From CAVONB01 sp963697205 (GTDB lineage: Bacteria; Pseudomonadota; Alphaproteobacteria; Rhizobiales; Hyphomicrobiaceae): 64,000 bases of DNA. A program made the position numbers and the translations under genes. The notes under the pieces were generated by a model. It saw only the letters and a list, made by a program, of their open reading frames with translations. It did not search any database and was not told the origin of the DNA. The DNA lies in assembly GCA_963697205.1 (NCBI GenBank), contig CAVONB010000002.1, positions 383,155 to 447,154 of the forward strand, given 5' to 3'. Each line of letters opens with the position of its first letter. Position 1 is the stretch's first letter. Below, in pieces: positions 27,771 through 35,188 of the stretch.

Positions 27771-27998
27771 TCAGCGACCGCGCTGGCCGTCGGCCGGATA
27801 GCCCAGATCCTTGCGCTCCTGCTCACTGAGGCGCGACATATACTGCTGGATCAGACGATTAGCCTCGGCCTCGCGCGAGGCGACCATGGCCTCGAAGACG
27901 CGACGGAAGAAGCCCTTGCCGGGCTTGGCACCGGTCGAAGCGGCACGCTCGACGGCAAAACCGCCCACCGGGGCGGTGGTGATGGTATGTGTGCTCAT
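27771..27998 (-). CDS. Small DUF1127-like protein
   Basis: This encodes a 75-residue protein starting with MSTHTITT, with a helical C-terminal part (ANRLIQQYMSRLSEQERKDLGY) that matches the general DUF1127 pattern of an arginine-containing helix followed by a D-L-G/I-G turn. The ATG at 27998 has a purine-rich GAGAG upstream. A longer start at 28007 is possible. It lies 172 bases upstream of the other small gene in the same direction, and the two may be related by duplication. Confidence 0.7.
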   Translation of the reverse strand: MSTHTITTAPVGGFAVERAASTGAKPGKGFFRRVFEAMVASREAEANRLIQQYMSRLSEQERKDLGYPADGQRGR

Positions 27999-28349
27999 GT
28001 CTCTCAACCCTCTTGTCTGGCCCGGGCGCGCCGTTTGCGGCTGTCACCCGGAAGGTTGACCAGTAGATAGTCTCCTGTTCGCACATGCGGAAGGCTTTAT
28101 GCGGCAACGCAGCAATGCGCTGCGTGCATGCAGGGCGCATCGGTCGCACCCGCGGCCGCAATTCCCGTCACATTCATTGCGTCGGGCCATCGGCTGGGGC
28201 ATCACAAGGCCATTGTTCCTGTCGTGACCGCCCGTCCCCCGCGCCTGGGTTGCATCTGCTTGAAACCCGCAAGCCCGGATCGCCGTGCGCCGCCGCGATC
28301 CAAACGCCCCGCCGCCCCCCGTGTCCGCCCAACCGCCGGAGAAGCCCGG
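27999..28349. other. Divergent intergenic region upstream of the aminopeptidase
   Basis: These 351 bases separate the leftward small gene from the rightward pepP-type gene. A long frame is open across part of it, but it resembles no protein. GGAG at 28338-28341 serves the downstream ATG. No clear promoter pair was identified. Confidence 0.4.
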
Positions 28350-30161
28350 ATGTACCAGTCCTTTGACGCGCCCGCGTCCAGCCACGCCGCCGCCGACCAT
28401 GTCGCCCGCTTGCGCCGCCTGCTGGCCGCCGCCCGCCTCGATGCACTGCTCGTGCCCCGCGCCGACGAGCACCAAGGCGAGTACGTGCCGGCCTCAGCCG
28501 AGCGCCTCGCCTGGTTGACCGGCTTCACCGGCTCTGCCGGCCTCGCCGTCGTCGGCGCCACCTCAGCCCTGCTCCTCGTCGACGGCCGCTACACTGTGCA
28601 GGCGCCTCGCCAGGTCGACACCGACATCTTCGAGATCCAACAGGCCCCGCCCGCCAAGCTCTCCGACTGGCTGCTCGCCCAGTTCGGCACCGGCGCCCGC
28701 ATCGGCTACGACCCCCGCCTGCACACGCTCGACGAGATCGACGCGCTGCGCTCCGCCATCGCTCCCGCTGGCCTGAAGCTCGCCCCCACGCGCGGCCTCG
28801 TCGACCGCGCCTGGGGCCGCGACCGCCCGCCCCCGCCGCTCGGCCGTGTCACCCCGCACCCCACTCGCTACGCCGGGCAGGCCGCCGACCGGAAGATCGC
28901 CGAGGTGCAGAAGATCCTCGCCGCCGACAAACAGGACGGCGTGCTGCTGACGCTCTCCGACAGCATCGCCTGGCTGTTCAACATCCGCGGCTCCGATGTC
29001 GCCCACAACCCCGTCGCGCTCGCCTTCGCCTACGTGCCCGCGACAGGCCGCCCCGAGATCTTCATCGCGCCCGCCAAACTCGACGCGCGCGCCAGCGAGC
29101 ACCTCGCAAAGCTCGCCGACATCTCCCCCCCCGAAGCACTGCCAACCCGCCTCGCCGCCTTGAAGGACGCCCGCGCGCGCGTGCGCGTCGACACCGCCAG
29201 CGCCGCCATCGCCTTCGTCTCCGCCCTCGGCGGACCCAAAGCCATCGCCCGTGGCCGCGATCCCATCATCGCGCTGAAGGCGATAAAGAACGCCGTCGAG
29301 ATCAAAGGGGCGCGCGCAGCCCACCACCGCGACGGCATCGCCATGGTTCGCTTCCTCGCCTGGCTCGACCGCGAAGCGCCGACCGGCAAGCTCGACGAGA
29401 TCGCAGTCGTCCGCCAACTCGAGACGTTCCGCCGCGACACCGGCGCGCTGAAAGAGATCAGCTTCGACACCATCTGCGGCGCCGGACCCAACGGCGCAAT
29501 CGTCCACTACCGCGTGACGGACGCCACCACGCGGCGCATCGCCACCGGCGAATTGCTGCTGGTCGATTCCGGCGCACAATACCTCGACGGCACCACCGAC
29601 ATTACGCGCACCATGGCCATAGGCCGCCCGACCGCGGAAATGAAGGCGCGCTTCACCCTGGTCCTCAAAGGCCACATCGCCATTGCCACCACACGTTTCC
29701 CCAAGGGCACCCGCGGCATCGACCTCGACCCCTTCGCGCGCCGCGCGTTGTGGGCGCACGGGCTGGAGTACGACCATGGCACCGGCCACGGCGTCGGCAG
29801 CTACCTCGCCGTCCACGAAGGCCCGCAGTCGATCTCCAGACGTGGCATGGCAACCCTCGAGCCCGGCATGATCGTGTCCAACGAGCCCGGCTACTACAAG
29901 GCCGACGCCTACGGCATCCGCATCGAGAACCTCGTGCTCGTCACGCCGCCCGAGACCATCGAAGGCGCCGACCGCGAGACGCTCGCCTTCGAGACGCTGA
30001 CGCTGTGTCCGATCGACCGCCGCCTGATCGTGCCCGACCTGCTCGCCCCCGAGGAGCGCCGCTGGCTCGACGCCTACCACGCCCGCGTGCGCTCAGAGCT
30101 CGGCCCCGACCTCGCCCCCGCCGACCGCAAATGGCTCGACGCCGCAACGGCCAGGCTGTGA
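28350..30161 (+). CDS. Xaa-Pro aminopeptidase (M24B)
   Basis: This 603-residue enzyme removes N-terminal residues that precede proline. It has the long three-domain layout of eukaryotic-type aminopeptidase P rather than the 440-residue E. coli PepP. Two creatinase-like N-terminal domains (about residues 15-160 and 170-310) precede the pitta-bread catalytic domain. Metal-binding residues are visible in DSGAQYLDGTTDITRT (two aspartates), HGTGHGVGSYLAVHEGP (histidine), SNEPGYY (glutamate) and IRIENL (glutamate). I chose the ATG at 28350 with GGAG eight bases upstream. It is convergent with the first RTX gene. Confidence 0.92.
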   Translation: MYQSFDAPASSHAAADHVARLRRLLAAARLDALLVPRADEHQGEYVPASAERLAWLTGFTGSAGLAVVGATSALLLVDGRYTVQAPRQVDTDIFEIQQAPPAKLSDWLLAQFGTGARIGYDPRLHTLDEIDALRSAIAPAGLKLAPTRGLVDRAWGRDRPPPPLGRVTPHPTRYAGQAADRKIAEVQKILAADKQDGVLLTLSDSIAWLFNIRGSDVAHNPVALAFAYVPATGRPEIFIAPAKLDARASEHLAKLADISPPEALPTRLAALKDARARVRVDTASAAIAFVSALGGPKAIARGRDPIIALKAIKNAVEIKGARAAHHRDGIAMVRFLAWLDREAPTGKLDEIAVVRQLETFRRDTGALKEISFDTICGAGPNGAIVHYRVTDATTRRIATGELLLVDSGAQYLDGTTDITRTMAIGRPTAEMKARFTLVLKGHIAIATTRFPKGTRGIDLDPFARRALWAHGLEYDHGTGHGVGSYLAVHEGPQSISRRGMATLEPGMIVSNEPGYYKADAYGIRIENLVLVTPPETIEGADRETLAFETLTLCPIDRRLIVPDLLAPEERRWLDAYHARVRSELGPDLAPADRKWLDAATARL

Positions 30162-30249
30162 GAAAAATGGGGACAGGAACAATTCTCAGCCGTCGCGTTT
30201 GCCGTGAGCTCAGTCAGTGAGCCGTGTTGCCCACGCCGCGAGTACGCCC

Positions 30250-30321
30250 GGGGACAGTCACCATTTCCGTTGACGGGCGCAGGATGAGATGGGCCCGGTG
30301 TCGGAAATGGTGACTGTCCCC
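30250..30321. repeat. GGGGAC palindromic element A
   Basis: A perfect 20-base inverted repeat has arms 30250-30269 (GGGGACAGTCACCATTTCCG) and 30302-30321, separated by 32 bases. It lies between the convergent pepP-type and RTX genes. A partial relative, AAAAATGGGGACAGG, occurs just upstream at 30164-30178. Similar palindromes occur at 57047 and 60413. The design resembles REP-type elements associated with RAYT transposases, and it could also terminate transcription in both directions. Confidence 0.75.
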
Positions 30322-30338
30322 AGCCAAGCCCCCGGCCG

Positions 30339-31511
30339 TCACACCACGACGAAATCGTCCGCGGTGAGCGTGAGGTTGGGTTGCAGCAGCGCGAACTGCA
30401 CGGCAGCACCACTGCCCCAGCCGTCGGCGTCGTAGGCGAGTGCGCCGGTCGCGGTGTTGTAGAGGATGCGTGCCTCGGCACTGCGTGAGACGCCGTTGCC
30501 GGCCTCAAAGGCCGTTGCATCGAGAACACCGACATCGAGCGCCGCGAACACGTTCGCGCCCAGCACGATCACATCGTTGCCGTTGCCGAAATCGCGGATC
30601 GCATCGACGTTGCGGCCGTTGAGCGTGGTGTCGAACACGAAGCGGTCGTCGCCCGCGCCACCCCACAGCGTGTCCGCGCCGCCGCGGCCATTGAGCGTGT
30701 CGTCGCCGTCCTTGCCCGACAGCACATTGCGATTGAAATTTCCGGTCAGCGCGTTGTCGAGGTCGTTGCCGTCGCCCCAGCGCCACGTACCGCCTGTCAG
30801 CACCAGGTTCTCGACGTTGTCGCCGAGCGCGGTGGAGATCGACGCCCGTACGGTGTCGATGCCTTCGCCGGCGTTCTCGACCACCACGTCCCCACGCGCG
30901 TCGACGACGTAGAGATCGTCGCCAGTGCCGCCCATCATCGAGTTGTCGCCGCTGCCGCCGTTGAGGGTGTCGTTGCCGGCGTGACCGAAAATCGTGTCTC
31001 GGCCGCTTTGACCAAGGAGACGATCGGGAGAGAAATTACCGGACAGATTGTCGTTTCCACCACGGCCCTCATAGTCACTCCCACCGACCATGACATCCGC
31101 GAACCTGCTCCCGACGACAGCTAAACCTCCGTCAACATGCAAGCCCGACGTCAACTCACGGCAATCCATGACAGCAATGAAGTCACGGTTCGACGCTCCA
31201 GGACCAATCATTTCGACGGCACCACCAGAACCAACCAGACTCAAAATTCCAACAACGGATACATCCTCGAATGAAGCCAATTGTTCGATCATGAGCCGTC
31301 CGTGGTTGATGTCCAGGCTTTCGATATTCGTCAACTCAAGCTGCGAAAGATCGAGCACTCCTCCGCTTTCATAGGTTAAGGTGTCATAACCTTCGCCACC
31401 GTCGATCAGGCCGATGTGATCGGAATCCAGGTCGTCTACCACCTTGATCATATCGTCGCCGCTCGTACCGACGAGCGTGTCGTCCTCGCGCGTATACTCG
31501 AAGTCGGCCAT
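30339..31511 (-). CDS. RTX-type calcium-binding repeat protein 1
   Basis: This 390-residue protein has no classical signal peptide. The first 130 residues include a lone GTSGDD unit and a leucine-rich, possibly beta-helical stretch. RTX nonapeptides of the GGxGxDx type follow in two blocks (GRGGNDNLSG... GHAGNDTLNGGSGDN and GKDGDDTLNGRGGADTLWGGAGDDR). The last 60 residues end in LTLTADDFVVV, the kind of uncleaved C-terminus used by type I secretion. The start is the ATG at 31511 with GAGGA upstream. The 5' third is clearly less GC-rich than the rest. A second RTX gene at 57131 shares the C-terminal module. Likely a secreted surface or matrix protein; no catalytic domain is seen. Confidence 0.85.
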   Translation of the reverse strand: MADFEYTREDDTLVGTSGDDMIKVVDDLDSDHIGLIDGGEGYDTLTYESGGVLDLSQLELTNIESLDINHGRLMIEQLASFEDVSVVGILSLVGSGGAVEMIGPGASNRDFIAVMDCRELTSGLHVDGGLAVVGSRFADVMVGGSDYEGRGGNDNLSGNFSPDRLLGQSGRDTIFGHAGNDTLNGGSGDNSMMGGTGDDLYVVDARGDVVVENAGEGIDTVRASISTALGDNVENLVLTGGTWRWGDGNDLDNALTGNFNRNVLSGKDGDDTLNGRGGADTLWGGAGDDRFVFDTTLNGRNVDAIRDFGNGNDVIVLGANVFAALDVGVLDATAFEAGNGVSRSAEARILYNTATGALAYDADGWGSGAAVQFALLQPNLTLTADDFVVV

Positions 31512-31606
31512 CGCGTGATCCTCGTGCCATCGTCTCGCTGCAGGACCATCCTTCCACGCACGGGTTGCCAACGCGTGAAGTCCCGGCAAGCGAGCTATGC
31601 AAAATA

Positions 31607-31616
31607 CCCCCCCCCC
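31607..31616. repeat. C10 homopolymer upstream of RTX gene 1
   Basis: Ten consecutive C residues (G10 on the leftward strand) lie about 96 bases before the RTX start. On the leftward strand the tract abuts TATTTT, and a weak TTTCTG lies 17 bases from TATTTT with the tract filling that spacer. Such tracts change length by slippage and can switch expression. The promoter reading is an inference. Confidence 0.5.
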
Positions 31617-31714
31617 AGATACGCAGAAATTGGATGCCTCAAACAGGCTGACCTGAGACCCGCAAACTCCTCCAGATTTGGGTAGAGTCCGTCGATCCAG
31701 GAAGGAGACGGACG

Positions 31715-31981
31715 ATGAGGAAGTCGCGGTTCACCGAGGAGCAGATCATCGCGGTCCTGCGCGAGCAGGAGGCGGGGCAGCCGACGGCGGATGTGTGCCG
31801 CCGGCACGGCATCAGCTCGGCGACGTTCTACAAGTGGAAGGCGAAGTTCGGCGGCATGGACGTGTCGGACGCCAAGCGCCTGCGCGCACTGGAGGACGAG
31901 AACGCGAAGCTGAAGAAGCTGCTCGCCGAGGCGATGCTCGACAATGCGATCTTGAAGGACGTGACCAGCCGAAAGTGGTGA
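31715..31981 (+). CDS. IS3-family transposase OrfA
   Basis: This 88-residue DNA-binding subunit has a helix-turn-helix (FTEEQIIAVLREQ, TADVCRRHGISSATFYKWKAKFGG) followed by a leucine-zipper-like coiled coil (LRALEDENAKLKKLLAEAMLDNAIL). AAGGAG lies seven bases before the ATG. Its stop overlaps the orfB ATG (TGATG), and orfB is in the -1 frame, consistent with the programmed frameshifting of this family. Confidence 0.92.
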   Translation: MRKSRFTEEQIIAVLREQEAGQPTADVCRRHGISSATFYKWKAKFGGMDVSDAKRLRALEDENAKLKKLLAEAMLDNAILKDVTSRKW

Positions 31982-32850
31982 TGCCCGCCGCCCGACGGCA
32001 GGCCGTGGCGCACGCGTGCCAGGTGCACGCGGTGAGCCAGCGGCGGGCATGCTCCGCACTGAATGTCGATCGCTCGACGATCCGTTACCGCCACCGTTGC
32101 GCCGGCGACGCCGATGTGCGGCTCCGCATTCGGGAGCTCGCCGCCCATCGGCGCCGCTTCGGCTACCGGCGTCTGCATTTCCTGTTGGACCAGGAGGGCG
32201 TGAAGATGAACCAGAAGAAATTCCGCCGGATCTACCGCGAAGAAGGGCTGAAGGTCAGGAAGCGGTCGGGGCGCAAGCGGGCGCTCGGCATGCGGGCGCC
32301 GATCGCGCTGCCGTCCGGCCCGAACGAGCGCTGGTCGCTCGACTTCGTGTCGGACAGCTTCACCGACAGCCGGCGTTTCCGCGTGCTGGCGATCGTCGAC
32401 GACTTCACGCGCGAGTGTCTCGCACTGGTGGCCGACACCTCACTTTCGGGCCCCCGCGTTGCGCGTGAGCTGGATGCCGTCATCGCGCGGCGCGGCAAGC
32501 CGAAGTCGTGCGTGTCCGACAACGGCACGGAGTACACCAGCATGGCGATCCTGAAATGGAGCCGGCAGATGCGCATCGACTGGCACTACATCGCGCCCGG
32601 AAAGCCCCAACAGAACGCGTTCGTGGAAAGCTTCATCGGCCGCCTGCGCGACGAGTGCCTCAACGAGACGGCGTTCTCATCGCTCTCAGAGGCCCGATTG
32701 CTGCTGGCCGAGTGGCGTGACGATTACAACCGCGTGCGCCCGCATTCGGCGCTCGCGAACCTGACGCCGGAGGCTTACCGCACCCGGCATCTCGCCCTTG
32801 CGGCAACCGCCATCCAAGGGCAAAACTTCACCCCAGGACTTTTCCTCTGA
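31981..32850 (+). CDS. IS3-family transposase OrfB (integrase domain)
   Basis: This 289-residue catalytic subunit has a retroviral-type integrase core with its DDE residues in WSLDFVSDSF, VSDNGTEYTS and FVESFIGRLRDECLN. An N-terminal HTH_21-like region (FGYRRLHFLLDQEGVKMNQKKFRRIYREEG) precedes the core. No internal stop is present, so the element may be functional if OrfAB frameshifting occurs. It ends just before the right inverted repeat. Confidence 0.93.
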   Translation: MPAARRQAVAHACQVHAVSQRRACSALNVDRSTIRYRHRCAGDADVRLRIRELAAHRRRFGYRRLHFLLDQEGVKMNQKKFRRIYREEGLKVRKRSGRKRALGMRAPIALPSGPNERWSLDFVSDSFTDSRRFRVLAIVDDFTRECLALVADTSLSGPRVARELDAVIARRGKPKSCVSDNGTEYTSMAILKWSRQMRIDWHYIAPGKPQQNAFVESFIGRLRDECLNETAFSSLSEARLLLAEWRDDYNRVRPHSALANLTPEAYRTRHLALAATAIQGQNFTPGLFL

Positions 32851-32876
32851 GTGGAGGAGAATGGGGTCTCAGGTCA

Positions 32877-33241
32877 GCGACAGCGCGACAGCGACGGCGC
32901 GGCGATCCGGGACCCGGCACTTCCTTGGCCGCGCTCGCCCCACACCTGGATCCCGGCTCTCCCACGCTACGGCATCGCCGGATCGCTCCGGCCGGGATGA
33001 CAGGTGTTGGGCTGCGTTGGGCGGCGCGGAAAATCCGGCGCGAACCGCGAGTGTCGATCTGAACAGCAGGTCCAGGAGCCCGCGTGCGCAGGCGCGCAAA
33101 TCCAAAGCGCGATCCTGGTCGGGGAGCATGAGGGGCGAATGCGCTTCCGGCCGGCTCCCCGCAGGGGTGTCGGAAGCGCAATCAAAAAAATCTCATTGGC
33201 CGAAGGCCACCACCGCCCCGGCCCTCACCACCCGCACACAC
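32877..33241. other. Intergenic region with a GGATCCCGGC-type palindrome
   Basis: These 365 bases between the IS and the leftward GST gene contain no supported gene. They hold an imperfect inverted repeat (32943-32957 with 32991-33006, core ATCCCGGC/GCCGGGAT) of a type often repeated in alphaproteobacterial genomes, and the GST terminator at 33184-33209. Confidence 0.5.
33184..33209 (-). terminator. Rho-independent terminator of the GST gene
   Basis: On the leftward strand a TGGCC-TTC-GGCCA hairpin (33197-33209) is followed after six bases by seven T residues (33184-33190). It lies about 30 bases past the GST stop at 33242. Confidence 0.6.
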
Positions 33242-33853
33242 TCACGCCACGGGCCGCGTCTTCTCGAACGCGGGCACGGCGGCGGCGAACTTGTCGAGCC
33301 ACGCGACCAGCTTGGGGTGCTTGGCGCGCCACTTGCCTTCGTGACGGAAATCGAGATAGCCGAGCGCCACCGCGATCGCGATCGTGCCGTAGTCCGGCGT
33401 GCCGTTGAAGGCTGGCGGATTGGCCTCCAGCGCCTCCAGTGCGCCGTCGAGCTTCGACTGCTGGCGGTCGAGCCACGGCTGGTGACGGATGCCCTCCGGC
33501 CGGAAACGCGCCTCGTAGACCATCAAGATCGCCGCATCGATCATGCCGTCGCCGAGCGCGCCGTTGGTCAGCGCCGTCCAGCGCTCCGACCCGCTCTTGG
33601 GAAACAGCACCGGCGAAGGCGCAAGGCTGTCGAGATATTCGCAGATGACGTGGCTGTCGTAGATGTTCTGTCCGTTCTCCAACACCAGGACCGGGATCTT
33701 CGACAGCGGGTTTTGCTGCCGCAGCGCGTCATTCTTGGGCTGGTTGGTATCGGCGAGCTGGGCATCGATCTGGCCGTCGACGCCCTTGATCAACGCCGTC
33801 ATTTTGACCTTGCGGCCATAGGGCGACAACGGCGAGGACATGAGCTTCATCAT
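33242..33853 (-). CDS. Glutathione S-transferase family protein 2
   Basis: This 203-residue protein has the thioredoxin-fold N-terminal domain (KLMSSPLSPYGRKVKMTALIKG, the cis-proline in LSKIPVLVLENG, and IYDSHVICEYLDSL) and a helical C-terminal domain (GTIAIAVALGYLDFRHEGKWR). A serine-proline-tyrosine sequence near residue 7 occupies the catalytic position. The start is one of two adjacent ATG codons at 33853/33850; AGGAGG lies about ten bases upstream. It is transcriptionally separate from the polysaccharide genes to its right, though in the same direction as the deacetylase. Confidence 0.88.
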   Translation of the reverse strand: MMKLMSSPLSPYGRKVKMTALIKGVDGQIDAQLADTNQPKNDALRQQNPLSKIPVLVLENGQNIYDSHVICEYLDSLAPSPVLFPKSGSERWTALTNGALGDGMIDAAILMVYEARFRPEGIRHQPWLDRQQSKLDGALEALEANPPAFNGTPDYGTIAIAVALGYLDFRHEGKWRAKHPKLVAWLDKFAAAVPAFEKTRPVA

Positions 33854-34054
33854 CGGGCGACTTCCTCCTGGCGATCTGATACGTCCGCGGCCGGCTGACG
33901 ACGCCGCTGCCGTCCGGCGAGCTGCCGAGAATGGCGCAAATGTCCTCGGTCTGGAAGAGGGCATCGCAACGCCCGCACCGCGACGCCATCACCCAGCGCA
34001 CGCGCCGGGGCAAGCGCCGGACCGGGCGGCCGACCAGATGTCGTCACTGCCGCG

Positions 34055-35146
34055 TCAGCCCGCGGCCGTCTTGCCAGGTGGGGCACCGCGCACCGCCCGG
34101 CGCATGCGCGCGCCCATGTCGAGCAGCGCAAACGGCAGCCCGCTCAACAGCGCATCGATGAGCCCCACGTCCTGGTAGTCGCCGTTGAGCGACAGGCGCG
34201 GCAGCCCGGTCAGCTGATCGCGGTGGTGCGCATGAACGAGACCCTTGCGCGTCGTCACCGCCGTCGCCATCCCGGCCTCGGCCACCAGCGCAAAGTCGCG
34301 CTCACCCGCACTCGTCTCGTCGCCATAGGGGAAGCAGAAGTGCCGGCAGGGGCGCCCGAGCTCGCGCTCCAGCCGGGCGATGCTGCCGGTGATCTCCGCG
34401 CGTGCGCGCTCCGGCTCCAGCTTGGCCACCGCCCAATGCCCTTGCGTGTGCGCGCCGAAAGTGACCAGCGGCTCGTCGTCCGCCATTGCGCGGATTTCCG
34501 GCCACGACAGGATCAGCTCGCGGCACAGCGCACCCGCGTCGAAGTTGGCGGTTCGGCAAAGCCCCGCCACCACCTTGCGCAGGCGCTTTTCCTCCAGGGT
34601 CCGCAGCCACCAGTAGACCGTGTCGAACGCCGCGATTTTCTCCGCCACAGATGCCGCCGGCAGCCGTCGCTTGTCGCCGTCCATGTCGACGGCGACGACG
34701 TCGAGCCGCCGGATCGCCTCCTCCAGCGCGAGCCACCACAGGTCGCCACGGCCATCGGGATAATCGGTCGGGATGTAGATCGTCAGCGGCACGCCATGCC
34801 GGCGGAAGATCGGCAGCGCATGTTCGCGATTGTCGCGATAGCCGTCGTCGAACGTGAAGCACGCGAACGGCCGTCCGCTCTCCTGCGAGCTCAGCCGGCG
34901 ATGCGCCTCGTCCATCGTCACGATGTCGTAGCCCAGCGACAGCACATGCTGGATGGTGGCGTCGAGAAAGTCGGGCGTCACGGTCAGGATGCGATTGGGC
35001 GAAAAGTCCGGCGGCGCAATCGGCGACACCTGATGCAGCATGAAGATCACGCCGACACCCTGCGTCAGCGGCGCAGCCAGCCGCGCCGCGCCGCTGTGAT
35101 GCAATCCGCTGAGAATTGCGCGCGTCAATGTTGTCGACGTCCCCAT
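34055..35146 (-). CDS. Polysaccharide deacetylase (NodB-like)
   Basis: This 363-residue carbohydrate esterase 4 enzyme should remove acetyl groups from N-acetylated sugars. The catalytic/metal motif is FTFDDGYRDN (D100, D101), with the metal-ligand histidine region FGAHTQGHW and a third motif CFPYGDE. It lies 42 bases downstream of the chain-length gene in the same direction, so both are probably co-transcribed. In holdfast loci of Caulobacter a deacetylase (HfsH) modifies the adhesive polysaccharide; the same job is plausible here. It has no evident signal peptide, which would place action in the cytoplasm, as proposed for HfsH. Confidence 0.87.
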   Translation of the reverse strand: MGTSTTLTRAILSGLHHSGAARLAAPLTQGVGVIFMLHQVSPIAPPDFSPNRILTVTPDFLDATIQHVLSLGYDIVTMDEAHRRLSSQESGRPFACFTFDDGYRDNREHALPIFRRHGVPLTIYIPTDYPDGRGDLWWLALEEAIRRLDVVAVDMDGDKRRLPAASVAEKIAAFDTVYWWLRTLEEKRLRKVVAGLCRTANFDAGALCRELILSWPEIRAMADDEPLVTFGAHTQGHWAVAKLEPERARAEITGSIARLERELGRPCRHFCFPYGDETSAGERDFALVAEAGMATAVTTRKGLVHAHHRDQLTGLPRLSLNGDYQDVGLIDALLSGLPFALLDMGARMRRAVRGAPPGKTAAG

Positions 35147-35188
35147 CGCAGCGCCTCCCTCGTGCTGCTGTCCCCGAAAGTCGCGCCC

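Larger units (their letters stand above)
31649..32876 (+). mobile_element. IS3-family insertion sequence (IS407-like), intact
   Basis: This 1228-base element has TG...CA ends. The left inverted repeat (31649-31674) begins TGACCTGAGACCC and the right one (32852-32876) is its imperfect complement, ending GGGTCTCAGGTCA. It encodes OrfA and OrfB in overlapping frames. The flanking four bases (AGGC and GCGA) do not match, so I see no target duplication. It sits 137 bases upstream of RTX gene 1, pointing away from it. Confidence 0.9.

Noticed and set aside
31645..32880. ACAG as a target duplication of the first IS
   Set aside because: The right-hand copy is offset by one base from the inverted-repeat end, so it does not directly flank the element.
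33729..34013. Leftward open frame with CGRCDALFQTEDIC, resembling a small zinc-ribbon protein
   Set aside because: It overlaps the GST gene heavily and decays into non-protein-like sequence; a real gene could only be a fragment of about 50 residues with no ribosome-binding site.
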